From positions 2,570 through 10,699 of the forward strand of contig JAJZJJ010000045.1 of the NCBI GenBank assembly GCA_021810175.1: DNA of 8,130 nucleotides. The letters run 5' to 3'. A program made the translations under genes and the position numbers. Positions 1-6,436 of this stretch are shown one piece after another. A model generated the notes under the pieces. The model did no database searches. It was given only the letters and a program-made list of their open reading frames with translations, and had not been told where the DNA came from. Within the stretch, counting starts at the first letter, position 1, and each line of letters opens with the position of its first letter. This stretch comes from Acidobacteriota bacterium. GTDB taxonomy: Bacteria > Acidobacteriota > Terriglobia > Terriglobales > Acidobacteriaceae.

Positions 1-608
1 TCCGTCCGGCCTGTTTTCTTCCAGAACGCATGCGACAAGCGCACCGGATAACAAAGCGAATCGATCTCCCATTTGCGCTCACCGATACCAGGGAGCATCC
101 GCGTCCGGTCGTGCACGGACCAGGACAGCGGACGGTTGTGAGGAGAGCGCAGAAAGGCATTTGCGTAAGGATCGAGCAGGATCTGCCGCGTCTGCCGTCG
201 GATCACGCCTTCGATGAGCCGCTCCAGGCTGGCGTCCTGTTTCATAAAGGGAAGATAGGGCCAGACCTGCGCGGAAGAATCGCGCAGCCACATGGCATCG
301 ATGTCGCCCGTGATCACGAAGGTGTCCGGCTTGCCGTCGAACTGGCCGGGGAAGACGGTCGTATCCAGGGTGTTCGGAAAGCAGCACTCGAACATCCGCG
401 CCAGCGTGGGATCGGCGATACGTCCGCTGACCCGTTGGATCGTTTCTTCAATCGCGGGGCTGGTGAAGCGCCGCGCCGAGGGCTGCGGCCGGTTGCCGGA
501 GAGCTCTCCTGGCCAGTCCAGCATCCGCCCCAGCATCGCGGCTCCGCCCAGCTTGGCACCGAGTCCGAGGAAGGCGCGTCTGTCCACTTCGCCTGATATT
601 TTCGTCAT
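1..608 (-). CDS. GH125 exo-alpha-1,6-mannosidase (metal-independent), 3' part beyond window
   Basis: About 202 N-terminal residues are present; the C-terminal part lies beyond the left edge. The translation shows hallmark GH125 (former DUF1237) stretches: ITGDIDAMWLRDSSAQVWPY at about residues 99-118, the ILLDPYANAF block at 143-152, and WEIDSLCYPVRLSHAFWKKT at about 180-199. GH125 enzymes remove non-reducing alpha-1,6-linked mannose by inversion without metal. The catalytic acid and base described for the family should lie further C-terminal and cannot be checked here. The N-terminus has a Tat-like signal, DRRAFLGLG at residues 9-17, followed by a weakly hydrophobic segment to about 30, so export of the folded enzyme is likely. 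The ATG at 608 is chosen because it puts the twin arginine close to the N-terminus; the Shine-Dalgarno match is poor. An in-frame ATG at 638 would add ten residues. The gene lies 98 bp downstream of the GH57 gene on the same strand, so co-transcription is plausible. Confidence 0.88.
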   Translation of the reverse strand, partial: MTKISGEVDRRAFLGLGAKLGGAAMLGRMLDWPGELSGNRPQPSARRFTSPAIEETIQRVSGRIADPTLARMFECCFPNTLDTTVFPGQFDGKPDTFVITGDIDAMWLRDSSAQVWPYLPFMKQDASLERLIEGVIRRQTRQILLDPYANAFLRSPHNRPLSWSVHDRTRMLPGIGERKWEIDSLCYPVRLSHAFWKKTGRT

Positions 609-706
609 CCAGTTGCCACCATTTCCGCAGAAGCACATTCATCGGGGGCACGATTCAGCGTAAAGCAGAACCGTGCCGCAGCACCAGGTCGGAGGGTTTG
701 AGCCTT

Positions 707-3283
707 TCAGGAGGCCCGTGAAGAGCCTTCCGCAATTTTGGCGGCCTCGTGCAGGCCGTTGCCATTGCCCTCTTCGGCCACAATGTCCTCGACAGAGATG
801 TGCAGCTGGCGTCCGAGCTCCTTCCACTTTTCAAAGACCTCGTCGGCAGGCGACTGGTCGCGAATGTGGCGAAAAGCGTCATACCAGAGATTCTGCGCCT
901 GCCACAGATTCAGATCGAAGGGCAGTTCCCGGAGGGTGCGCGCAATCAGCAGCGCATCTTCCAGCAAATACGGCTCATTCGGGTCGCTGTGGAGCGTCAC
1001 CATCGAACTCTTCATTCGTTTGTCGGCGAGGTAGCTCAGGAGCGGCTTGTCGAGCGAAACCTGGTCGGCCTGCGCAAGATCCAGCCAGGATCGCACCTGG
1101 ACCGCATCGATCGGATCGCTCTCCAGAGCTCGCTTCAGTCCGGCATTGATGGCAAACGAGGCCGCCAGATCAAGGGCGGCGGGACGTGGCAGCCCGCTCT
1201 GGCTCAGGAAGTGGAGCAGCGAGGCCTGATTCTCGTAGATGGCGGAGAGGCTGGTTTCCACTTCGTCGATGGTGCCGGTGAGCAGGAGGTCCAGAATGCG
1301 CTTCTGTTCATCGCGGAAGAGCGAGCGGATGGAATACGTATGCCCCTGAAAGTAGCGATCGAAGCAGCGGACCACCTCCGGGAAGTCCGCGAGCATAACG
1401 GCTGCCCTGGCTTCGTCGAAGAACTTTCGATATGCGGCGCTTTCCTCCGGGCTCCAGTGTTTTACCACCGCGGTGATGTTCTGATCGCCAAAATGCAGAA
1501 CCGCGAACGCCACCGTTTCCGAGGCTTCGGTGATTCTGGATGATATGAGCGCCTGCCCGGCGACGACGCGCACCCGGCCGGAAGAAGCGGTGTCGTATCC
1601 CAGCCGGCGGATGGAATAGCAGAATATATCGGTCTCCTCGGGGTAGCTGGTGAAGACGGAGCTGATGGCATAATGGGCGGCGACCTGTTCCAGACCCACC
1701 TGCATCACGCGGATCTGGCTGTTGTAAATGCTCGCGCCGTCTTCCTGTTCGGGGAGATTGCTTTTGGCCGCGGCGAGGCGCTCCACGAACTGTTGTTCGA
1801 AACCTCCGGCGCGATCGCCGAAGAGCTCAGCGGCGAGCTGCAGGACACGGCTGGCGTAGGCAATCACCTGCACGGTCTCAATGCCAGAGATATCGTCGAA
1901 GAACCACCCGCAGCTGGTATACATCAGCATGGAGTGGCGCTCCAGCTCCATCAGCATGAAGGCGCGAACGCGCTCCTCGCTGGTTAGCGGCCTTACGGCG
2001 CAGGCGGAGAGGAAGGCATCGCGCGATTCGCTGGAGCGGTCGAGAACCACCGCGATGTAGCTGTTGCGGGCGGCGTCGGGATCGGCGAAGAACTGCAGGG
2101 AGGCTTCCCGCGCCAGCGGAGCCACGCTGTCCCGAAGCCAGTCCAGAGCCTCGCGCAGGGGCTGACGCCATTTCTGGTTCCAGCCTGGCCGTCCGCTGCT
2201 GCAGCCACAATCGGAACGCCAGCGCTCGATGCCGTGAGCACAACTCCAGGAGGTATTCTCGACAATCTGAGCCTCAAAGGCGGGCGGATACTTTTCCAGG
2301 AACTCCCCATAGTTGGTCAGGCGGGCGCCGTCGCCGGCTCGGGTGTCGTCCTCGGCCCAGTGCAGCAGCCAGGCCAGGGCCATTTCGCCATAGTGATGAT
2401 GATGGCCGTAGCTTTCGCCGTCCGTTGCCACATGGACCAACTGAGGATCGGCGGCATCGGCCTTAAACCCGCCCATCAGCCGCTGCGCGAAGCCTTCGCC
2501 GCTGTTCAGCAGTCCCTCGAAGGCAATCGCGCGCGACCTTGGGCCGTCGTAGAAAAAGGCGGCAATCGTGCGTTCTTCCTTGAGCCGGACCAGGTACGGG
2601 CGCGTGGAATCGACCGAGGCATGCGCGGTGGCGGTCCATGCGGGTTCTGTTGCCAATTTAGACGGAGCCGCGGACTTGCCCAGAGGGCGGATGCGCGCGC
2701 ACTGGTGTGGCGCCAGCACGACAAACCGGATTCCGTGCTGCGCCAGGAGATCGAGCGACTCCAGATCGACGGCTGTTTCGGGCAGCCACATGCCTTCGGG
2801 CAGGCGGCCGAAGCGGTGGCGAAAATCGGCGATGCCCCAGCGAATCTGAGTGATGCGATCCCGCGTATTCGCCAGCGGCATGATGATGTGGTTGTAGACC
2901 TGCGCCATGGCCGAGCCATGGCCGGAAAATCGAGATTGGCTGCGCTGGTCGGCATGAACAATGGCCGTATGGACCCGGGGCGCGTTTTCGCTGAGCCAGC
3001 AGAGCAGCGTCGGGCCGAAATTGAAGCTCATCCGCGCGTAATTGTTCAGGATGCGGATGATCTGATTTTCGCGGTTGACGATGCGAGCGGCGCCGTTCGG
3101 GGCATAGCATTCATGCGTGATCCGGTCGTTCCAGTCGTGCCAGGGGGCTGCGGATTGTTGCGCTTCCACCGTTTCCAGCCAGGGATTCTCGCGGGGCGGC
3201 TGGTAAAAGTGGCCGTGGATGCAGATGGTTCGGTCGGGAATGTTCGCAGTACTCATGGCTAGTCCAATCAGACTCTCATCCAT
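707..3283 (-). CDS. Glycoside hydrolase family 57 protein with DUF3536-type C-terminal region
   Basis: An 858-residue protein with no export signal, so probably cytoplasmic. GH57 conserved regions are readable. HGHFYQPP at residues 23-30 is region 1. EGMWLPET at 163-170 holds the likely nucleophile Glu169. ATDGESYGHH at 286-295 holds the likely acid Asp288. Further blocks typical of this large GH57 subgroup are CAHGIERWRSDCGC at about 348-361 and MYTSCGWFFDDI at 454-465. The mostly helical region from about 520 to 800 fits DUF3536. GH57 enzymes act on alpha-glucans (amylase, 4-alpha-glucanotransferase, branching enzyme, amylopullulanase) or alpha-galactosides; the substrate of the DUF3536 subgroup is not established, to my knowledge. 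The start is uncertain. ATG at 3283 gives the longest protein, but an in-frame ATG at 3256 (residue 10, MSTANIPDR) is equally plausible and sits closer to the usual N-terminus of the subgroup; neither has a strong Shine-Dalgarno. It is divergent from tatA and is followed by the GH125 gene. Confidence 0.9.
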   Translation of the reverse strand: MDESLIGLAMSTANIPDRTICIHGHFYQPPRENPWLETVEAQQSAAPWHDWNDRITHECYAPNGAARIVNRENQIIRILNNYARMSFNFGPTLLCWLSENAPRVHTAIVHADQRSQSRFSGHGSAMAQVYNHIIMPLANTRDRITQIRWGIADFRHRFGRLPEGMWLPETAVDLESLDLLAQHGIRFVVLAPHQCARIRPLGKSAAPSKLATEPAWTATAHASVDSTRPYLVRLKEERTIAAFFYDGPRSRAIAFEGLLNSGEGFAQRLMGGFKADAADPQLVHVATDGESYGHHHHYGEMALAWLLHWAEDDTRAGDGARLTNYGEFLEKYPPAFEAQIVENTSWSCAHGIERWRSDCGCSSGRPGWNQKWRQPLREALDWLRDSVAPLAREASLQFFADPDAARNSYIAVVLDRSSESRDAFLSACAVRPLTSEERVRAFMLMELERHSMLMYTSCGWFFDDISGIETVQVIAYASRVLQLAAELFGDRAGGFEQQFVERLAAAKSNLPEQEDGASIYNSQIRVMQVGLEQVAAHYAISSVFTSYPEETDIFCYSIRRLGYDTASSGRVRVVAGQALISSRITEASETVAFAVLHFGDQNITAVVKHWSPEESAAYRKFFDEARAAVMLADFPEVVRCFDRYFQGHTYSIRSLFRDEQKRILDLLLTGTIDEVETSLSAIYENQASLLHFLSQSGLPRPAALDLAASFAINAGLKRALESDPIDAVQVRSWLDLAQADQVSLDKPLLSYLADKRMKSSMVTLHSDPNEPYLLEDALLIARTLRELPFDLNLWQAQNLWYDAFRHIRDQSPADEVFEKWKELGRQLHISVEDIVAEEGNGNGLHEAAKIAEGSSRAS

Positions 3284-3298
3284 GCGGGCATTGCCCGC
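3284..3298. repeat. Perfect 7-bp palindrome at the GH57 gene start
   Basis: The sequence gcgggca-t-tgcccgc is a perfect inverted repeat with one central base, directly abutting the ATG at 3283. If translation begins at the downstream ATG (3256), it would lie in the 5' untranslated leader, where it could fold or serve as an operator. If translation begins at 3283, it occupies the place where a ribosome binding site would be expected. Its function is unknown, and a chance GC-rich palindrome is possible. Confidence 0.4.
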
Positions 3299-3329
3299 CG
3301 TGCCGAAAGAGAGGAGTCTCGAAGGTCAT

Positions 3330-3358
3330 GTTATCGGCAGCGGGCATCTGTGCGACAA
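3330..3358 (-). promoter_or_regulatory. Candidate sigma70-type promoter for the GH57 gene
   Basis: Read on the minus strand, a TTGTCG -35-like hexamer (3353-3358) is separated by 17 bases from a GATAAC -10-like hexamer (3330-3335), each matching consensus at 4 of 6 positions. Placement about 47 bases upstream of the longest start is reasonable. Match quality is modest in a GC-rich background, so this is a prediction only. Confidence 0.3.
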
Positions 3359-3359
3359 T
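3331..3359 (+). promoter_or_regulatory. Weak candidate promoter for tatA, overlapping the divergent one
   Basis: On the plus strand, GACAAT at 3354-3359 (4 of 6 matches to TATAAT) lies 17 bases after TTATCG at 3331-3336 (3 of 6 matches to TTGACA). It would place transcription start about 35-40 bases before the tatA ATG. It overlaps the candidate minus-strand promoter almost completely. The -35 match is poor, so confidence is low. Confidence 0.2.
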
Positions 3360-3403
3360 AGTGGAATGCGGAGGCGTGCGTTGTGGCCTCCCGGAGAATC
3401 TTC

Positions 3404-3625
3404 ATGTTTGACAATCTTCTCAGGCCCGAACACCTGATTCTGATCCTGATCATCGCTCTCCTGCTTTTTGGTCCGGCCAAGCTGCCGGGGCTGGGTAAAG
3501 GACTCGGCGAGGCTTTCCGCGGTTTCAAGGAAGGCATTAAGGGCGAATCGGCTACCTCCGATACGGCGACGAAACAGGAAAATGCGGTGGCGAAATCCGA
3601 AACCGCAACGCCTCAGGTTAAATAA
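3404..3625 (+). CDS. tatA: Sec-independent protein translocase subunit TatA/TatE family
   Basis: A 73-residue protein with the classic TatA layout: a short N-terminal segment, a single transmembrane helix at about residues 8-23 (LILILIIALLLFG), the conserved FGPAKLPGLGKGLGEAFRGF hinge and amphipathic helix from about 22 to 41, then a charged, Thr/Ala-rich, probably disordered tail. TatA oligomers form the protein-conducting element of the twin-arginine pathway in the inner membrane. The phenylalanine-glycine pair before the amphipathic helix and the glycine-rich hinge are as in the family. ATG at 3404 is chosen over an in-frame GTG at 3383 because GGAGA (3393-3397) lies 6 bases upstream and the resulting N-terminus fits the family. 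No tatB or tatC is in the window, so this is a stand-alone gene here. It is divergent from the GH57 gene and ends before a strong terminator-like hairpin. TatA versus TatE or TatB cannot be fully resolved by sequence alone, but the short tail favours TatA/E. Confidence 0.93.
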   Translation: MFDNLLRPEHLILILIIALLLFGPAKLPGLGKGLGEAFRGFKEGIKGESATSDTATKQENAVAKSETATPQVK

Positions 3626-3651
3626 GCCGCGCTCACCCCGGCGAAGTTTGC

Positions 3652-3675
3652 AGGCCGCACCTCCTGGTGCGGCCT
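3652..3675 (+). terminator. Strong hairpin after tatA, probable terminator between convergent genes
   Basis: A perfect 10-bp stem (aggccgcacc / ggtgcggcct) with the tetranucleotide loop tcct begins 26 bases after the tatA stop. On the plus strand it runs into TTTGCGCTTT, a weak T-tract, consistent with a Rho-independent terminator for tatA. It also lies 21 bases past the stop of the converging minus-strand gene, where no T-tract follows, so it may act less efficiently in that direction. Confidence 0.75.
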
Positions 3676-3696
3676 TTGCGCTTTAGCCCTCCGATA

Positions 3697-4506
3697 TCAG
3701 TGCTTTGCCCTCGCGATGATGGCCGCCAGGTTGTACCAGTCCGGCGGCACCGGCACGTTGTACAGCGCATTGGTAATGAACCGCTGACCGGTCATCTCGC
3801 CGTTCTCGAAATGGGTAATGGTGAACGGGGTCGCTATCCCATCGACAGCGTGGTAGTCGTCGTATTCTTCCACCGCCGTATCGATATCGTGATAGACGGA
3901 ATCGTGCCATTGCCAGCTGCGGCGAAGGGGAAGGTGCGTCTGCACGTCCAGGTCGATTTCGACCGCGTCATTGCGATCATTCAGCAGCGAGATCTTGTCG
4001 GCCAGGTGACGCTCGACCAGCCTCTGGCCGTCGTACATGAGAAGCGTCTTTGGATTTTTCATCCAGATTTTTACGGCCGCTTCGATGGAATGGTCGCGGT
4101 CGCGTACATAAGCCCGGCACAGCTTCGGGTTCATCGCGCGCTTGCCGCGGTAGGTGATCTCCCAGCACTGGTTGTCCGTATAGAGCTGCACCCAGTTCTG
4201 CTGATCATGCTTTTTCTCGGTCAGGTCGATGCGCTCGACGGTGGGTGTGGTCCAGGCCCAGAAGGGCGTGGTCCCGAGCGTGGGTTTGCCTTTGTAGAAG
4301 GCGGCGATGCTGCCTTCCGTGTAGCGATTCTGCTGGTTGAGCCATCGCTCTCCGCCGAGCGCCTGGACCATCTCGTCCAGTAACTTTTGCGCTTTCGCGG
4401 CATTGGGGTCCGGAGGCAACGGAGCCGGAGAAGGCGGCTGTGCCTGGACCGCGAGAGCGCAGGCGGCGAGGAGCAGACTGGTGAAAAGGACACGTATCTT
4501 TGGCAT
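3697..4506 (-). CDS. Exported LolA-like (outer membrane lipoprotein-sorting-like) protein of unknown function
   Basis: A 269-residue protein with an N-terminal signal: basic MPKIR, hydrophobic core at about 7-20, then either a lipobox (LAAC, Cys16) or a signal peptidase I site after QAQ-like residues near 23. A Pro-rich linker (24-34) follows. The start of the mature part, KLLDEMVQALGGERWLN at about 41-57, resembles a motif common in acidobacterial exported proteins with a LolA/LppX-type fold. The rest is rich in beta-strand-like segments, with WVQLYTDNQCWEITYRGKRA at about 105-124, a pattern where adjacent strands cover a hydrophobic cavity. No catalytic motif is recognised, so function is unknown; binding of a lipid or hydrophobic ligand is inference only. 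The start at 4506 is chosen because it gives a proper signal peptide. It lies 2 nt after the SDR stop (TGATCATG) with no separate Shine-Dalgarno, so translational coupling is likely. It is the last gene of the four-gene minus-strand unit. Confidence 0.8.
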   Translation of the reverse strand: MPKIRVLFTSLLLAACALAVQAQPPSPAPLPPDPNAAKAQKLLDEMVQALGGERWLNQQNRYTEGSIAAFYKGKPTLGTTPFWAWTTPTVERIDLTEKKHDQQNWVQLYTDNQCWEITYRGKRAMNPKLCRAYVRDRDHSIEAAVKIWMKNPKTLLMYDGQRLVERHLADKISLLNDRNDAVEIDLDVQTHLPLRRSWQWHDSVYHDIDTAVEEYDDYHAVDGIATPFTITHFENGEMTGQRFITNALYNVPVPPDWYNLAAIIARAKH

Positions 4507-4508
4507 GA

Positions 4509-5312
4509 TCAGCCGACGAGAACGGCTCCTCCATTCACATTGACGATTTCTCCGGTCATAAAGCCAGCAAGCGGAGTGCACAAAAAGAGAATTGGGCCTG
4601 CAATTTCCATGGGTTCAGCAGGGCGGCGAAGGGGAATGGCATCGAGGATCCGGCTGCGCGTCTCCGGATTGTCCAGGGCGGGAGCGGACATTTCCGTGAA
4701 AACCCACCCGGGAGCAACGCAGTTGACCCGGATGCCGGCGGGCGCCAGTTCCGTCGCCAGCCCCTTAGTCATGCTGATCAGCGCGCCTTTGCTGGCCGCG
4801 TAGTCGGCGTGGAAAGCTTCGCCCCGCTGACCGGCCGTGGAGCTGACGAGGACGATGGAGCACTCGCCATACTGCGTCCCAGCCTGCTGCTTCATCTGAG
4901 CAACGGCCGCCTGGATGAGGCCAAAGGCGCTGTCCAGATTGATGGCCAGGGTGGAGCGCCATTGGCTCTCGGGCATGGTGGCGATGGGGGCATCCTGCGC
5001 GGACCAGACGCCATGGTTCACTACCAGGAGATCGAGCCGGCCAAAGGCTTCCACGGTTCTGCGGACCAGGGTGCGGCCGTCTTCCGGACTGGCCAGTTCC
5101 TGGGCGAAAGCGATGCAGGAGCCACCGCATTCCTGGGCGAGAGCTTCGGCAGCCTGCCGCGCAAACCGGTAGCTGAAGGCCACGCGGGCGCCCGCCTGGC
5201 GGAAGAGGCGAACGGTTGCGGCTCCAATGCCGCGAGAGCCCCCGGTAATGAGCGCCACTTTGCCATCGAGCGAGAGGGGGACCATCGGCGACGAAACCTG
5301 CGCAGAATCCAT
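4509..5312 (-). CDS. Short-chain dehydrogenase/reductase (classical SDR, FabG-like)
   Basis: A 267-residue classical SDR, the usual length. The Rossmann nucleotide-binding motif TGGSRGIG is at residues 23-30. The catalytic Ser158 and the YAASK motif (Tyr171, Lys175) have the standard 13-residue Ser-Tyr spacing, and the PGWV loop is at 201-204. The C-terminus is of the VNGGA type. The family uses NAD(P)(H) to oxidise or reduce alcohols and carbonyls in the cytoplasm; the acidic or basic residue after the second beta strand that would set cofactor choice is not clear. The segment corresponding to the usual NNAG motif reads VNHG (98-101), a departure from consensus that is also known in other SDRs. 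ATG at 5312 is used; an in-frame ATG at 5285 would shorten the N-terminus by nine residues and both have weak Shine-Dalgarno matches. It lies 74 bp after the membrane-protein gene and 2 nt before the LolA-like gene. Neighbourhood with a lactonase suggests a sugar or polyol substrate, but this is inference; FabG-like generalists cannot be excluded. Confidence 0.9.
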   Translation of the reverse strand: MDSAQVSSPMVPLSLDGKVALITGGSRGIGAATVRLFRQAGARVAFSYRFARQAAEALAQECGGSCIAFAQELASPEDGRTLVRRTVEAFGRLDLLVVNHGVWSAQDAPIATMPESQWRSTLAINLDSAFGLIQAAVAQMKQQAGTQYGECSIVLVSSTAGQRGEAFHADYAASKGALISMTKGLATELAPAGIRVNCVAPGWVFTEMSAPALDNPETRSRILDAIPLRRPAEPMEIAGPILFLCTPLAGFMTGEIVNVNGGAVLVG

Positions 5313-5386
5313 GGCTAACAGCCTACTCGATTCATCGGCTGCCAGGCGTGGAGAGAATTTACCCTCCCGAGTGCGAGAGTCCAGTG

Positions 5387-6322
5387 TCAGGTGGTCTGTG
5401 TCACACGTGCTGGCGGCTCGACGCCCTCCGAAGTCAGATCCTCCGCAGGCGATTTCAGGTCCGATAGCAGTTCCGGTCCGAATCCTGCCAGCAGAACCGT
5501 TGCCGCGAAGAGCAGCGTGTCGCCCACGTAGTTCATGCCCTCGACAGCACGAGCAGAGTGGATCTCCGTGACCAGGATCGGAATGTAGAAGAAGACCGTC
5601 AGCAGCAGAAGCACAGTGCCCGCGCCAGCGGCGGCGGAGCGAATACGGCGGCGGATGAGGAGCGCGATTCCCGCAGCCAGCAGTGCCATGCCAACAAGGT
5701 AGGCAAGCAGTTGCGGTGCGGGAATCCACGCGGGAGTCAGCTTTTCCAGAGGAACACCCGGCACGTGCCGCGGATGCAGGAACTGCTCGATCGCATAAAA
5801 GATCATCGTGGCCGCAACGATTCCCCGGCCGAGCCCTGCCAGCCCGGCGCCTGCCCGGTTTGCGCGCGGCCATACGCATCCCGTCAGCACCATGGCTCCG
5901 CCGGCGAACGACAGTTCGCGCATTGCCAGAATCCAGGAAAACCGGTCGTGCCAGTTCGCAAAGACGCCGGGAAGGTCGATGGTGGCAACAATGATCAGAA
6001 AGAGCAGCACCACCAGCGGCGCCGACCAGCGCACCTCGCGCCAGGCGATGAAGCTGACTGCCGCGGCCAGCCACGCCGCGCCGACAAAGTAAACCCAGAA
6101 GAGATGTCCCGGCACCCATGGCGGCACAACCGCAACCAGGCTTCGCGCCGCAAAGAAGTGCTCGGCGGCAAAGATGGCCAGAGCGGTGGCGTAAAAGAGC
6201 GGTCCCAGCACCACCACGCGGCCTGCGCCGGATGCGGCCCGGAAGCGGTCCCGAAGCAGAATCAGGCCCGCGAGCAGCGTGATAACACCCGCGCCGATCA
6301 TTCCCAGGACTTCCACGGTCAT
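5387..6322 (-). CDS. Multi-pass membrane protein with two DoxX-like repeat halves, function unknown
   Basis: A 311-residue integral membrane protein with about nine predicted transmembrane segments (near residues 4-24, 40-60, 74-94, 100-120, 132-151, 165-182, 203-223, 230-250, 266-284). Residues about 43-118 and 171-250 resemble each other: AEHFF aligns with IEQFL, PPWVPGHLFWVYFVGAAWLA with TPAWIPAPQLLAYLVGMALL, then matching helices. The layout of an acidic residue in helix 1, a proline/tryptophan loop and a small-residue helix recalls the DoxX/DoxD four-helix fold, so this is probably a duplicated DoxX-like protein. DoxX-type proteins have been linked to quinol oxidation and redox defence, but no cofactor residues are seen here and the role is unknown. 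ATG at 6322 is chosen over an upstream in-frame ATG at 6364 because AGGAGG lies 5 bases upstream. The C-terminal 25 residues are hydrophilic and probably cytoplasmic. It sits between the lactonase and SDR genes in the same unit. Confidence 0.8.
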   Translation of the reverse strand: MTVEVLGMIGAGVITLLAGLILLRDRFRAASGAGRVVVLGPLFYATALAIFAAEHFFAARSLVAVVPPWVPGHLFWVYFVGAAWLAAAVSFIAWREVRWSAPLVVLLFLIIVATIDLPGVFANWHDRFSWILAMRELSFAGGAMVLTGCVWPRANRAGAGLAGLGRGIVAATMIFYAIEQFLHPRHVPGVPLEKLTPAWIPAPQLLAYLVGMALLAAGIALLIRRRIRSAAAGAGTVLLLLTVFFYIPILVTEIHSARAVEGMNYVGDTLLFAATVLLAGFGPELLSDLKSPAEDLTSEGVEPPARVTQTT

Positions 6323-6436
6323 GTCAGCCTCCTGCGACTGGGGCCCGGGGATTCTCTGGGCCATGGACCCTTTTCAGCCGGGCCGTTGCGCGCCAACAGG
6401 TAAATGGCCGGGCTCTTCGCCGGCGGGTGCCCGCGG

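Noticed and set aside
672..684. Small gtgc/gcac hairpin between the GH57 and GH125 genes
   Set aside because: Only four base pairs and no T-tract; too weak to claim a terminator.
749..1543. Plus-strand open frame (264 codons) opposite the GH57 C-terminal half
   Set aside because: No domain is recognised and it lies wholly within the coding GH57-DUF3536 frame on the other strand.
2904..2924. Tandem direct repeat gccatggccg within the GH57 gene
   Set aside because: It falls in the conserved GHGSAMAQ coding stretch of the protein, so it is more simply explained by similar codons than by a repeat element.
2234..3262. Long plus-strand open frame (342 codons) opposite the GH57 gene
   Set aside because: It is antisense to a clearly recognisable GH57 protein; no family motif is visible, and GC-rich codon bias on the opposite strand explains the long open frame.
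3667..4383. Plus-strand open frame (238 codons) opposite the LolA-like gene
   Set aside because: It begins inside the terminator hairpin, has no ribosome binding site and overlaps the better supported minus-strand gene with a signal peptide.
5313..6119. Upstream extension of the SDR reading frame to 6119
   Set aside because: The extension runs in a shifted frame across the membrane-protein gene and has no SDR features; a proper start at 5312 is available.
5558..6403. Plus-strand open frame (281 codons) opposite the membrane-protein gene
   Set aside because: Composition is Arg/Gln/His-rich with no recognisable motif, and the minus-strand frame encodes coherent transmembrane segments with a strong Shine-Dalgarno.
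6423..6434. gcggg/cccgc inverted repeat after the lactonase stop codon
   Set aside because: Five-base arms with a 2-base loop and no T-tract; expected by chance in GC-rich DNA.
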